From Dehalococcoidales bacterium (GTDB lineage: Bacteria; Chloroflexota; Dehalococcoidia; Dehalococcoidales; Fen-1064): a DNA stretch of 16,772 bases. Below, in pieces: positions 7,287-13,597 of this stretch (position 1 is its first letter; every line of letters begins with the position of its first letter). The translations under genes were made by a program, and so were the position numbers. Under the pieces are notes generated by a model, which saw only the letters and a program-made list of their open reading frames with translations, searched no databases and was not told where the DNA came from. The DNA is taken from assembly GCA_030667735.1 (NCBI GenBank), contig DAOUVG010000011.1, positions 1 through 16,772 of the forward strand, in the 5' to 3' direction.

Positions 7287-8230
7287 GTCTCGATTCTAGG
7301 TACCGGCACCCTTTCCAGAATCCTGTTTACTATCATCTCGGGCATGACATCATCCATTTCCGCCTCCGGTTTAACCAGTAGCCTGTGCTCCAGGGCGTAC
7401 CGTGCGAGGTACTTGATATCATCAGGGATTACGAAATCACGCGTGTCCAGAGCAGCCATCACTCGTGAGCACTTGAAAAGGGCTATTCCGCCCCTGATAC
7501 TTGGTCCTGCCAGGACATCAGGGTCAGAGCGCAGGCCGCCCACAATTGAAACAATGTACTCGACAATATCGGGTGACACGTAAATCTCTTTTATCAATGC
7601 CTGCAACTCTTTTATTTCTTCCGGAGTACAGACGGGATGAATCTCAGGTTCGTCAATACGGTCAATGTTACTGATAACCTCTCTTTCCTCATCCACCGAT
7701 GAATACTCGCTCAAGACTCGAAGCAGGAATCTGTCTGTTTGCACATCCGTCAGTGGATAGGTACCCTCTGCCCCGGTCATAACTTGCGTGGCAACAACCA
7801 TGAAGGGTTTCTCCAGTGGATAGGTCTGCTTCTCAATAGTGATCTGGTTTTCCTGCATCGCCTCGAGGAGGGCTGACTGAGTCCGGGGGGTTGTCCGGTT
7901 CAACTCATCGGCAAGCACTATGTTGGCGAATATCGGTCCGTCAACGAGCCTCGATTCACCGGTCGGAGAATAGAGGTAGAAACCGGTTACGTCCGCCGGC
8001 ATCATGTCCGGCGTGAACTGTATCCGGCTAAACTTGCCACCTATTGCCTCCGCAAAGCTGTTGGCGAGTTTCGTTTTTGCAGTGCCCGGATACCCTTCAA
8101 TCAACACGTGCCCGCCGGCGACGAGGGCAACCATTAGCATCCTGATTACCTCATCCTTACCGACGATAGCCTCGGAAACCTCCTTGGTAATTCTCGCGTA
8201 GATATCAGCAAATCTCCTAGTATCCTTCAA
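7283..8230 (-). CDS. MoxR-family AAA+ ATPase
   Basis: A 315-residue AAA+ ATPase of the MoxR type, expected to act as a chaperone that uses ATP to mature or activate partner proteins. It has Walker A GYPGTAKT at 46-53, Walker B VLADELNR at 105-112, the SALLEAMQE helix, and EGTYPLTDVQTDRFLL at 155-170. The length is normal for the family. One oddity: the usual sensor-1 segment ATQNP reads ATQVMTG here, so the sensor Asn is absent. It is flanked by a DUF4350 gene upstream (14-base overlap) and a DUF58 gene downstream (4-base overlap), the classic MoxR neighbourhood. ATG at 8230 lies inside the 3' end of the upstream gene. Confidence 0.95.
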   Translation of the reverse strand: MKDTRRFADIYARITKEVSEAIVGKDEVIRMLMVALVAGGHVLIEGYPGTAKTKLANSFAEAIGGKFSRIQFTPDMMPADVTGFYLYSPTGESRLVDGPIFANIVLADELNRTTPRTQSALLEAMQENQITIEKQTYPLEKPFMVVATQVMTGAEGTYPLTDVQTDRFLLRVLSEYSSVDEEREVISNIDRIDEPEIHPVCTPEEIKELQALIKEIYVSPDIVEYIVSIVGGLRSDPDVLAGPSIRGGIALFKCSRVMAALDTRDFVIPDDIKYLARYALEHRLLVKPEAEMDDVMPEMIVNRILERVPVPRIET

Positions 8231-9119
8231 CGATTCCTCCTTTCTTCAGTGCGTATCTGGAGACGACAATGAATACAAGCGCTGTGGCACCCAATAGCCC
8301 CGCCGGACTCGCGAGTATCGGTCGGAGCGTGTCCAACCCTGTCTTTGACACATCAAGGGAAGTCATTGGGAGATGTGAAGTTGCAAACAAGATGCTCTGC
8401 TGCTGGCCATTGCGATTGGTAAGGTGCCTGACAAAGGCATAGTTATCATCCCGGCCTACAATACTGTTTATTATAATGCTGGGGTCTGCCACCGCAATAA
8501 CCTCGCCACCCCCAACCGGTAACTGTGCTGCCACCGGGAAGGGACCCTCGGGTTCCGGTTCTTCCCAGGTCTCATTCTCGTCCGTGTCCAGATAACTGAA
8601 AGCTGAGGACCAGGCGATTGCGTCGGACTCCGGGACATCGAGCAAAGCGGTGGCATGATTCAGCACGATGATATATATACCGGCCTCCTTCACCTCCGGG
8701 GTGAAATCTATTATCCTTGGTAGCCGGAGATTCTTGAGATTAAAGAGGGTGTCTAATAGAGGCTGGTTACTGAAGCGAACATCCAATCCCAGGTATGACA
8801 GAACCTGATTTCCATATCCATAATCATCCATCAAGAGCAGGGTACCACCACCACTTACGAATCGACCCACCGCTGCCAGTTCCTCCGTATCCAACTCAAT
8901 GTATGGAATGAGCACCAGGGCAGCATCCGCTGGTGAATCCGGCAGGTCATCCAGTGAATCCATAGTGACTGCTCCAAACTCATCGCAGAATCTCTTGACT
9001 CCGTTCCACGTGTCGTTGTGCGCCATGAAGTCCACTGTCGATGGCAGGAAGCGCACACACAGTATCGAGAGAACCAGTACCAGGACAACTACGGCCAACA
9101 GGAGACTAGACGTCCTCAC
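8217..9119 (-). CDS. DUF4350-like membrane protein
   Basis: A 300-residue protein with one N-terminal membrane segment (about 5-24) and one near the C terminus (about 270-288), enclosing a soluble domain. The domain contains a Rossmann-like pattern with GGGTLLLMDDYGYGNQVLSY-type sequence near 110-130 and an ADPSIIINS strand later, as in DUF4350 / glutamine-amidotransferase-like folds found beside MoxR and DUF58. A strongly acidic insert (DTDENETWEEPEPEG) sits in the middle. The start is GTG at 9119, with AGGAGG eight bases or so upstream. The domain name is a recognition from pattern and context. Function is unknown; an extracytoplasmic binding or scaffold role in the MoxR system is an inference. 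Confidence 0.8.
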   Translation of the reverse strand: MRTSSLLLAVVVLVLVLSILCVRFLPSTVDFMAHNDTWNGVKRFCDEFGAVTMDSLDDLPDSPADAALVLIPYIELDTEELAAVGRFVSGGGTLLLMDDYGYGNQVLSYLGLDVRFSNQPLLDTLFNLKNLRLPRIIDFTPEVKEAGIYIIVLNHATALLDVPESDAIAWSSAFSYLDTDENETWEEPEPEGPFPVAAQLPVGGGEVIAVADPSIIINSIVGRDDNYAFVRHLTNRNGQQQSILFATSHLPMTSLDVSKTGLDTLRPILASPAGLLGATALVFIVVSRYALKKGGIVEGY

Positions 9120-9302
9120 GTCTGAATACCTCCTCTATTGTGTGAGACAGGTGCCTACTCCTCTCTGCATCTTCCCAGGCAATGCCTCCAATTCAGTCAC
9201 ATCCAGTCATAACAAGAAGCCCATCACATCATCAGGATACCGGAACAAGGAGACACCATTGAAAAGCTCCTCGGCGGCTTCAGATTCCTGCGAATATTCA
9301 TC
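9106..9302 (-). pseudogene. Possible decayed small operon gene (about 65 codons)
   Basis: Between the 84-residue membrane gene and the DUF4350 gene, no single frame is open on the coding strand, yet the ends look like a gene. An ATG at 9302 overlaps the upstream stop as TGATG, a typical coupling junction. The far end of another frame reads WEDAERSRHLSHTIEEVFRR and stops at 9106-9108, overlapping the next gene's GTG by 14 bases, the same overlap as at the next junction. In a third frame the middle reads AAEELFNGVSLFRYPDDVMG before a TGA. Two frame changes and a stop would have to be repaired to join them. This is an inference from composition; chance open frames are possible. Confidence 0.3.
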
Positions 9303-9555
9303 AGCCGGACAGAATCTCCACTACCTTCATAGCTACAACTACCAGGAATCCGGCAAAAAAGACAACGCCGACGGTATTGAGAGTTCTGCGCGCCCTGGGA
9401 TTGAAATAAACGTAGAGCAGCGTAATCACCAGATAAGCGATGACACTCACCGTGAAGTAGACTGTTATATCCTGTTCGCCCAGGAAGGCCAGAATGGTGG
9501 TTATCAGGCAGGTGACCACGGCAAGGGATACCACGTATTTATTGTATATTCTCAA
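9301..9555 (-). CDS. Small membrane protein of unknown function (84 aa)
   Basis: Three hydrophobic segments (about residues 8-25, 31-50 and 62-82) with a positively charged loop (NPRARR) between the second and third. I do not recognise the family. The start is TTG at 9555, which overlaps the upstream gene's stop (TTGA), with GAGGTA about ten bases before it; a GTG at residue 8 is the main alternative. Its position inside a packed MoxR/DUF58 operon suggests it belongs to the same membrane system. Existence as a gene is supported by coupling and by the clean membrane topology. Confidence 0.65.
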   Translation of the reverse strand: MRIYNKYVVSLAVVTCLITTILAFLGEQDITVYFTVSVIAYLVITLLYVYFNPRARRTLNTVGVVFFAGFLVVVAMKVVEILSG

Positions 9556-10289
9556 GAAGACAGTACCTCGAGAGCAATCCTGCTCTTTCCCTTGCTGTAG
9601 TCCTCGTCCTTGATTCTAACGGGGCGTCCCAGTGCCTCGCTTGATATTGCCGCCACAATGGAAGCTATTGGACTGCCCAGGCAACGATAGTACCACACGT
9701 CCTCATAGTGAAGCCGCGAACCTTTAACCTCCACGTCAACCGTACTATCGGTCAGTCTGACGGCCACCGAAGTAGCGATATCAAGCACCCCGGTCAGGAT
9801 ATAGGCCGCCGCAGCCTCGATTTCGCCGGACGTCGGTCCCGGCCTGGTCTCCAGCAAATCGATATTCATGCTGCCTACCGTAGTCACGGAGATTGCCATG
9901 TCGCCCGGGTCACTTCCATACCTGACTATCAGCCGTGCCGGTATTTTCCCCCTGATATGGAGGATGTCCTGGTTATCCGCCAGGGGTATCAGGGCCCTCG
10001 GGGAACCACCTGTTATTGTCGATGGCAGATAAACAGCCTTGCCTCTGAGTTCGAGTTCCTCAAGCAGGGCCGCGGTATTTTGCATTCCGGTCTTCAGCAT
10101 CAGCTCACAAGCTTCAGGAGAAACCGGGGATCTTGCACCAGCCAGGACAATACAGGTGAAGCCAACCATGATTGCCGATAGACCCAGAGCCGTGAATGGC
10201 ACGGACCCGATGGCAAAGTAGGATATCGGCGCAAATGTGCCGCCGGCCAGGCAGAGTACCAGACCCAGCATTCGGTATGGATTACTCAT
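9552..10289 (-). CDS. Two-segment membrane protein of unknown function, first gene of MoxR operon
   Basis: A 245-residue protein beginning MSNPYRMLGLVLCLAGG. I chose the ATG at 10289 over one 20 codons upstream because AGGAGG lies nine bases before it. Two hydrophobic segments (about 7-24 and 30-48) anchor it; the remainder is soluble and probably cytoplasmic. Noticeable stretches are YLPSTITGGSPRALIPL, RPGPTSGEIEAAAAYILTG, and a C-terminal block with YYRCLGSPIASIVAAISSE followed by ALGRPV. I do not recognise a named domain. It heads the operon running to DUF58 and shares a four-base overlap with the next gene. A role as a sensor or adaptor for the MoxR system would be speculation. Confidence 0.75.
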   Translation of the reverse strand: MSNPYRMLGLVLCLAGGTFAPISYFAIGSVPFTALGLSAIMVGFTCIVLAGARSPVSPEACELMLKTGMQNTAALLEELELRGKAVYLPSTITGGSPRALIPLADNQDILHIRGKIPARLIVRYGSDPGDMAISVTTVGSMNIDLLETRPGPTSGEIEAAAAYILTGVLDIATSVAVRLTDSTVDVEVKGSRLHYEDVWYYRCLGSPIASIVAAISSEALGRPVRIKDEDYSKGKSRIALEVLSS

Positions 10290-10311
10290 TCCGGTATGCC
10301 TCCTCACAACA

Positions 10312-10340
10312 ATCATGGGCAAATCAGTCATTATTGTCAA
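10312..10340 (-). promoter_or_regulatory. Promoter of the MoxR/DUF58 operon
   Basis: On the reverse strand a perfect TTGACA (10335-10340) is followed, after 17 bases, by CATGAT (10312-10317), four of six matches to the -10 consensus. The start point would fall near 10305, giving a very short leader to the ATG at 10289. Confidence 0.5.
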
Positions 10341-10550
10341 GATTGGCAATAGTATGCGTCAGCGGCTTCACCCGCGTACCGATGCTCTCATCATGCTGTT
10401 CATCACCTCAAGCCCGTCTTCAGCCATGTATTACCGACTTCGATATCACTCCTTTACACGCTTTCAATCATCGCCTTTATCGCCTCCTCGAGTCCTTCCT
10501 CCGGCGGCCACTGCCGATGTTGTATGCACCCACAGACTTAGAATCAGGAC

Positions 10551-10579
10551 TTGACATTCGAGTATCTCAGTAATTTACT
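10551..10579 (+). promoter_or_regulatory. Possible promoter of the zinc finger / nucleotidyltransferase locus
   Basis: TTGACA (10551-10556) is a perfect -35. Seventeen bases later TTTACT (10574-10579) is a weak -10 (four of six). The GTG start at 10582 has no Shine-Dalgarno site, so transcription and translation may start at nearly the same place (leaderless), or the true start differs. Confidence 0.35.
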
Positions 10580-10581
10580 CA

Positions 10582-11106
10582 GTGTTAATAAACAGGTGTG
10601 ATATTTGCGGTACCGAGATCAAAACCGCCCAGGGGCTGGCCGGCCACAAACGCTTTCGCCATGGGCCTGCCGGACTGGCCAGCGAGCTTGAAACGACCCT
10701 TGTCAGCAGGCAACTTCACCGCAAGGTGTTTGGCCGCCTCAGTGACAGGCTGGCCGACAAGCTGGCGGATGCAATCCTGGAAAGCCACGGTGAGGAGATG
10801 CTGGAGGTCTGTCTGCTGGAACTCTCCCGTCAGGGAGTTGACCTTAGCTTCTCGGGAAGACGCCGTAATATCCGGGCCATAATCGTTGCCGCCGGCCAGA
10901 ATGACCGCCTGCTGCCCTTAATCCCGGATAAGCCGGTAGGGCTGCTGGAAATCGGCAAAGGAGAAGTGTCACCGCAAGAGACCCTCGGTGAGTTCATCGG
11001 TCTGGCCAGATTCACCATTGCCGGGGCCGAGTTGATGAAGGCAGCCTACCATCACGCCATGGAGAACCCGGACAGACCTTATCCGGGAAGTCCTCGACCA
11101 GGGTGA
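10582..11106 (+). CDS. C2H2-like zinc finger joined to nucleotidyltransferase fragments, ends by frameshift
   Basis: A 174-codon frame. Residues 6-27 form a C2H2-like finger: CDIC, twelve residues, then HKRFRH. A helical region follows. From about residue 98, AIIVAAGQNDRLLPLIPDKP then VGLLEIG is the N-terminal NTP-binding signature of sugar-phosphate/phosphocholine-type nucleotidyltransferases. The text then jumps directly to GEFIGLARFTIAGAELMKAA, which belongs to the C-terminal part of the same fold; about 100 residues of the usual middle are missing. The frame then ends in a stop, while the next frame continues with related sequence. Deleting one C from the CCC at 11067-11069 would join them. 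GTG at 10582 is the first start after an in-frame stop; no Shine-Dalgarno is visible. Probably a damaged gene, or an assembly error. Confidence 0.6.
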   Translation: MLINRCDICGTEIKTAQGLAGHKRFRHGPAGLASELETTLVSRQLHRKVFGRLSDRLADKLADAILESHGEEMLEVCLLELSRQGVDLSFSGRRRNIRAIIVAAGQNDRLLPLIPDKPVGLLEIGKGEVSPQETLGEFIGLARFTIAGAELMKAAYHHAMENPDRPYPGSPRPG

Positions 11107-11119
11107 TGGTATCCTCCTG

Positions 11120-11440
11120 GTGGTCGACCCGAAGGGCCTCGATAAGGAAGCCGAAAAGGTGGTGCTTCAGCAGGGGGCGGTAAGCGCAATTGGTAAGAAT
11201 GTAGAAGAGCCCTACGGTGAATTTATTGGCATAGCCAGGTTCTCATCAGATGTTATGCCGGCTCTGACCGAAGAGTTGGAGCTAATTGCCAGGACCGACC
11301 TTGATACCAGCTTCCCACAGCTTATCCGGCAGCTCATCGACAAGGGCCAGAATATCAGAGTACACACCACTGACCGTCCCTGGATAGATATTGACTTCCC
11401 CAGTGACCTGGAAGAGGCACGCCGGATTTGGCAGCTGTAG
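11120..11440 (+). CDS. Nucleotidyltransferase C-terminal fragment
   Basis: The frame is open from about 11039 and continues the preceding gene after a one-base frame change; the earliest usual start codon is GTG at 11120. Upstream of that, TDLIREVLDQGDGILLVVDP is readable in this frame. The product carries AIGKNVEEPYGEFIGIARFS, LIRQLIDKGQ and PWIDIDFPSDLEEA, typical of the C-terminal half of NTP-transferases that make CDP- or NDP-activated small molecules. It lacks the N-terminal GxG nucleotide loop and so cannot be a complete enzyme. Note that it repeats the GEFIGxARF block already present in the preceding fragment, which points to two paralogues merged together. Likely part of a pseudogene spanning 10582-11440. 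Confidence 0.55.
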   Translation: MVDPKGLDKEAEKVVLQQGAVSAIGKNVEEPYGEFIGIARFSSDVMPALTEELELIARTDLDTSFPQLIRQLIDKGQNIRVHTTDRPWIDIDFPSDLEEARRIWQL

Positions 11441-11870
11441 GCCCGCAGACTCCCGTCTTATGATAGCAGGGGCCTTTGCCGGAAACCCCTGCACAGGTGA
11501 TTCTCGCGTTATGTGAAGTGTCTCCGGTGGTGGGCTGTACTGTACAGCAGGCAGGGTCTTCGCGCTGGCTTTCAGTCTCATCACCCTGCGGTCAGCCCCT
11601 CAGGCTATCCAGGTTGCTCCAGTACCGGGAACTCCAGTTTAACAGGTGGCACAGTCAATGGGGCGGATTGCCCCCCGGATGCATTTTCTTTCCCTGTCAA
11701 GTCTTGCCGCTACGCCAGCACACCCAATAGTGCTCCACAGGCATAAGGTGAGGAAGATATGCTAGTATTGGGTCATGTTCTCGGGAAACGTGGATATAGT
11801 GGAACGGTACTGTCCGGGGCGGATACCGGCAGCGAATTCGTGGGCAGATTCAGAGAAGCAGTATTGGTAA
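11441..11870. other. 430-base intergenic region before the MATE gene
   Basis: It contains a terminator-like hairpin (11466-11492), a 15-base near-palindrome (11534-11548), an 8-base inverted pair ACCCAATA (11722-11729) / TATTGGGT (11766-11773), and a 44-codon open frame from ATG 11759 with AGGTGAGG just upstream, which runs 23 bases into the MATE gene. I found no convincing promoter, RNA gene or recognisable protein. Confidence 0.5.
11466..11492 (+). terminator. Hairpin after the nucleotidyltransferase locus
   Basis: GCAGGGG (11466-11472) pairs with CCCCTGC (11486-11492); TTT and AAA can extend the stem past a CC bulge. It starts 25 bases after the stop codon. No T-run follows, so termination is possible but not certain. 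Confidence 0.35.
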
Positions 11871-13232
11871 ATGAGCAGACCAGCGGCATTTGACAGGGAC
11901 CTGACAAAAGGCAGCATCGTTGGCAACCTTTTACGGTTGTCCTGGCCCATGATGATAAGCAGTACTCTCAACATGTTGGGCCCGACCATTGACATGATAT
12001 GGGTGGGCAAGCTGGGAACTGCCTCTATCGCCGGGGTGGGTGTTGCCGGTACCGCCGTTATGCTGGTGAACTCGGCGATGATGGGTTTCGTCGTTGGCGC
12101 GAGAGCCATGATCGCTCGCTTCATTGGCACAGGGGACGCCAGCGGTGCCAATCATGTAGCCAGACAGGCCTTCGTTCTCAGCGCTAGTTTCGCCATAGTC
12201 CTGATGGCGGCAGGTATCTTCTTTGCCGAAACGTTACTAACCTTGATGGGGATGGAAGCAGAAGTCGTTTCTGAGGGTGCAGCTTACCTGCGTATATTGC
12301 TCGTGGGCTCACTGGCTATGTCCTTTCGGATGATGACTGAGGGAATCATGCAGGCCTCGGGGGATTCAATGACTCCGATGAAGATAGCCGTCTCCTTCAG
12401 ACTCTTCCATGTAGCCCTCTGCCCCTTCCTCGTGCTGGGCTGGTGGATATTTCCACATCTGGGCGTCAGCGGCGCAGCGCTGACCAATGTTATTTCCCAG
12501 AGCCTGGGAATGGCATTCGGACTGTGGATTCTGTTCAGTGGACGGACGCGGTTGCGAATGACTCTAGGTGATTTTCGCCTCGACCCTGGTGCGATATGGC
12601 GCATAGTGAAGGTTGGCATTCCTGCTTCTTTCACCGGTATGGGAAGGTCTCTTGGTCACTTTGCGTTGACATGGATTATGGTCCCCTTCGGCACTGTGGC
12701 TGTGGCGGCTCACAGCCTGGGACAGAGGATTGAGGTCCAGCTATTCTTCCCGATTATGGGGCTGGGTGTTGGTGCTGGAGTGCTGGCGGGGCAGAACCTG
12801 GGGGCAGGTCAACCCGGGCGGGCGGAGAGGACTAGCTGGTTGGCAGTGGGGCTGGGGGAGGGCTTCATGGTCGCCTGTACGGTGGTAATACTGCTGTGGG
12901 CTGAACGGGTAGTGGGCATCTTCAACACCGAGCCTGAGTTGGTAAAACTGGCCAGCAGCTTTCTGAGGATAGCGGCGGTTGGTTACCTGGTGCTGGGACT
13001 GAATGCGGTAATGGGGCAATGCCTCTCCGGGGTTGGTGACACTGTACCCCCGATGCTGGCGACCCTGCTAACCATCTGGGTAGTGCAAATACCCCTATCA
13101 ATACTGCTGCCACGCGTTACCGATTTCGGCGTCTATGGGGTACGGTGGGCTATGGTGGTCGGTATGGTTGCGGGGGCAGTTGCCTACGTAATATATTTCC
13201 GACTCGGCAGGTGGAAACGCAAGAAGGTCTGA
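11871..13232 (+). CDS. MATE-family multidrug/toxin efflux transporter
   Basis: A 453-residue integral membrane protein of the usual MATE length, with about twelve predicted membrane segments in two related halves. Family features include the opening DLTKGSIVGNLLRLSWPMM, VGARAMIARFIGTGD, VLAGQNLGAGQPGRAER at the start of the second half, and QCLSGVGDTVPPM. MATE proteins export organic cations or other compounds using Na+ or H+ gradients; the substrate here cannot be predicted. The start ATG at 11871 is chosen because DLTKGSI normally lies close to the N terminus; only a weak GAGAAG lies about 12 bases before it. No regulator is adjacent. It is separated by 365 bases from the next gene and is probably its own unit. 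Confidence 0.93.
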   Translation: MSRPAAFDRDLTKGSIVGNLLRLSWPMMISSTLNMLGPTIDMIWVGKLGTASIAGVGVAGTAVMLVNSAMMGFVVGARAMIARFIGTGDASGANHVARQAFVLSASFAIVLMAAGIFFAETLLTLMGMEAEVVSEGAAYLRILLVGSLAMSFRMMTEGIMQASGDSMTPMKIAVSFRLFHVALCPFLVLGWWIFPHLGVSGAALTNVISQSLGMAFGLWILFSGRTRLRMTLGDFRLDPGAIWRIVKVGIPASFTGMGRSLGHFALTWIMVPFGTVAVAAHSLGQRIEVQLFFPIMGLGVGAGVLAGQNLGAGQPGRAERTSWLAVGLGEGFMVACTVVILLWAERVVGIFNTEPELVKLASSFLRIAAVGYLVLGLNAVMGQCLSGVGDTVPPMLATLLTIWVVQIPLSILLPRVTDFGVYGVRWAMVVGMVAGAVAYVIYFRLGRWKRKKV

Positions 13233-13433
13233 TACAATCGTCCGGTACGAGAAATGTGATGACTCTTGCGGGTTGAGGTCATGTACGGCAGTCCATACTG
13301 GTCCAGTTGGTGATTTCCTCCACTCCAAGTGATCTCAATCAATATCGAGTAATCTCAGGGTCTCTCTAATATACTCACCGTACCCGTAACCTTAAAAGTG
13401 TATAGTATGTCCTGGACACCGCACATATAGAGA

Positions 13434-13462
13434 TTGACAACCGGGTGCTCTGGATATATTGT
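13434..13462 (+). promoter_or_regulatory. Promoter of the lipid kinase gene
   Basis: A perfect TTGACA (13434-13439) is followed by TATATT after 15 bases (13455-13460) or TATTGT after 17 bases (13457-13462). Either gives a leader of roughly 130 nt to the kinase start. Confidence 0.45.
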
Positions 13463-13539
13463 TAGTGACATGAGCGATAAGGGCGGGCCGAGTCGCCGAG
13501 CATGAAGCCAATTCATTGTAGTGTGTTCTATTGGAGAAT

Positions 13540-13555
13540 GACCGCGTGAGCGGTC
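13540..13555 (+). other. GNRA-loop hairpin in the kinase leader
   Basis: GACCGC-GTGA-GCGGTC is a perfect 6-base stem closed by a GTGA loop, a GNRA tetraloop as RNA. It lies 42 bases before the start codon and is followed by GGGGG, not T, so it is not a terminator. Confidence 0.4.
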
Positions 13556-13597
13556 GGGGGATGGCTACAGGTAGAAACATTCGGGGGGATACTGCAT

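Larger units (their letters stand above)
13233..13597. other. 365-base intergenic region with repeats, promoter and hairpin
   Basis: After the MATE gene comes a weak bulged hairpin (13259-13282, ATGAC/GTCAT with inner pairs). Then two near-identical 10-mers, AGTGATCTCA (13328-13337) and AGTAATCTCA (13348-13357), with a third weaker copy at 13309-13318. A promoter at 13434-13462 and a small hairpin at 13540-13555 precede the kinase gene. No coding sequence is apparent. Confidence 0.5.

Noticed and set aside
8899..9600. A 233-codon open frame on the plus strand across the DUF4350 start and the small membrane gene
   Set aside because: It is antisense to two supported genes; its product is low-complexity Ser/Thr-rich without motifs. 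It does cover the spacer at 9120-9300, but the reverse strand gives a better explanation of that spacer.
10290..10349. Extended N terminus (20 extra residues) for the 245-residue membrane protein
   Set aside because: The internal ATG at 10289 has a far better ribosome-binding site, and the extension would overlap the predicted promoter.
10196..10573. Open frames on the plus strand upstream of the zinc finger gene
   Set aside because: They start inside the antisense of the 245-residue gene, have no ribosome-binding site and no recognisable sequence.
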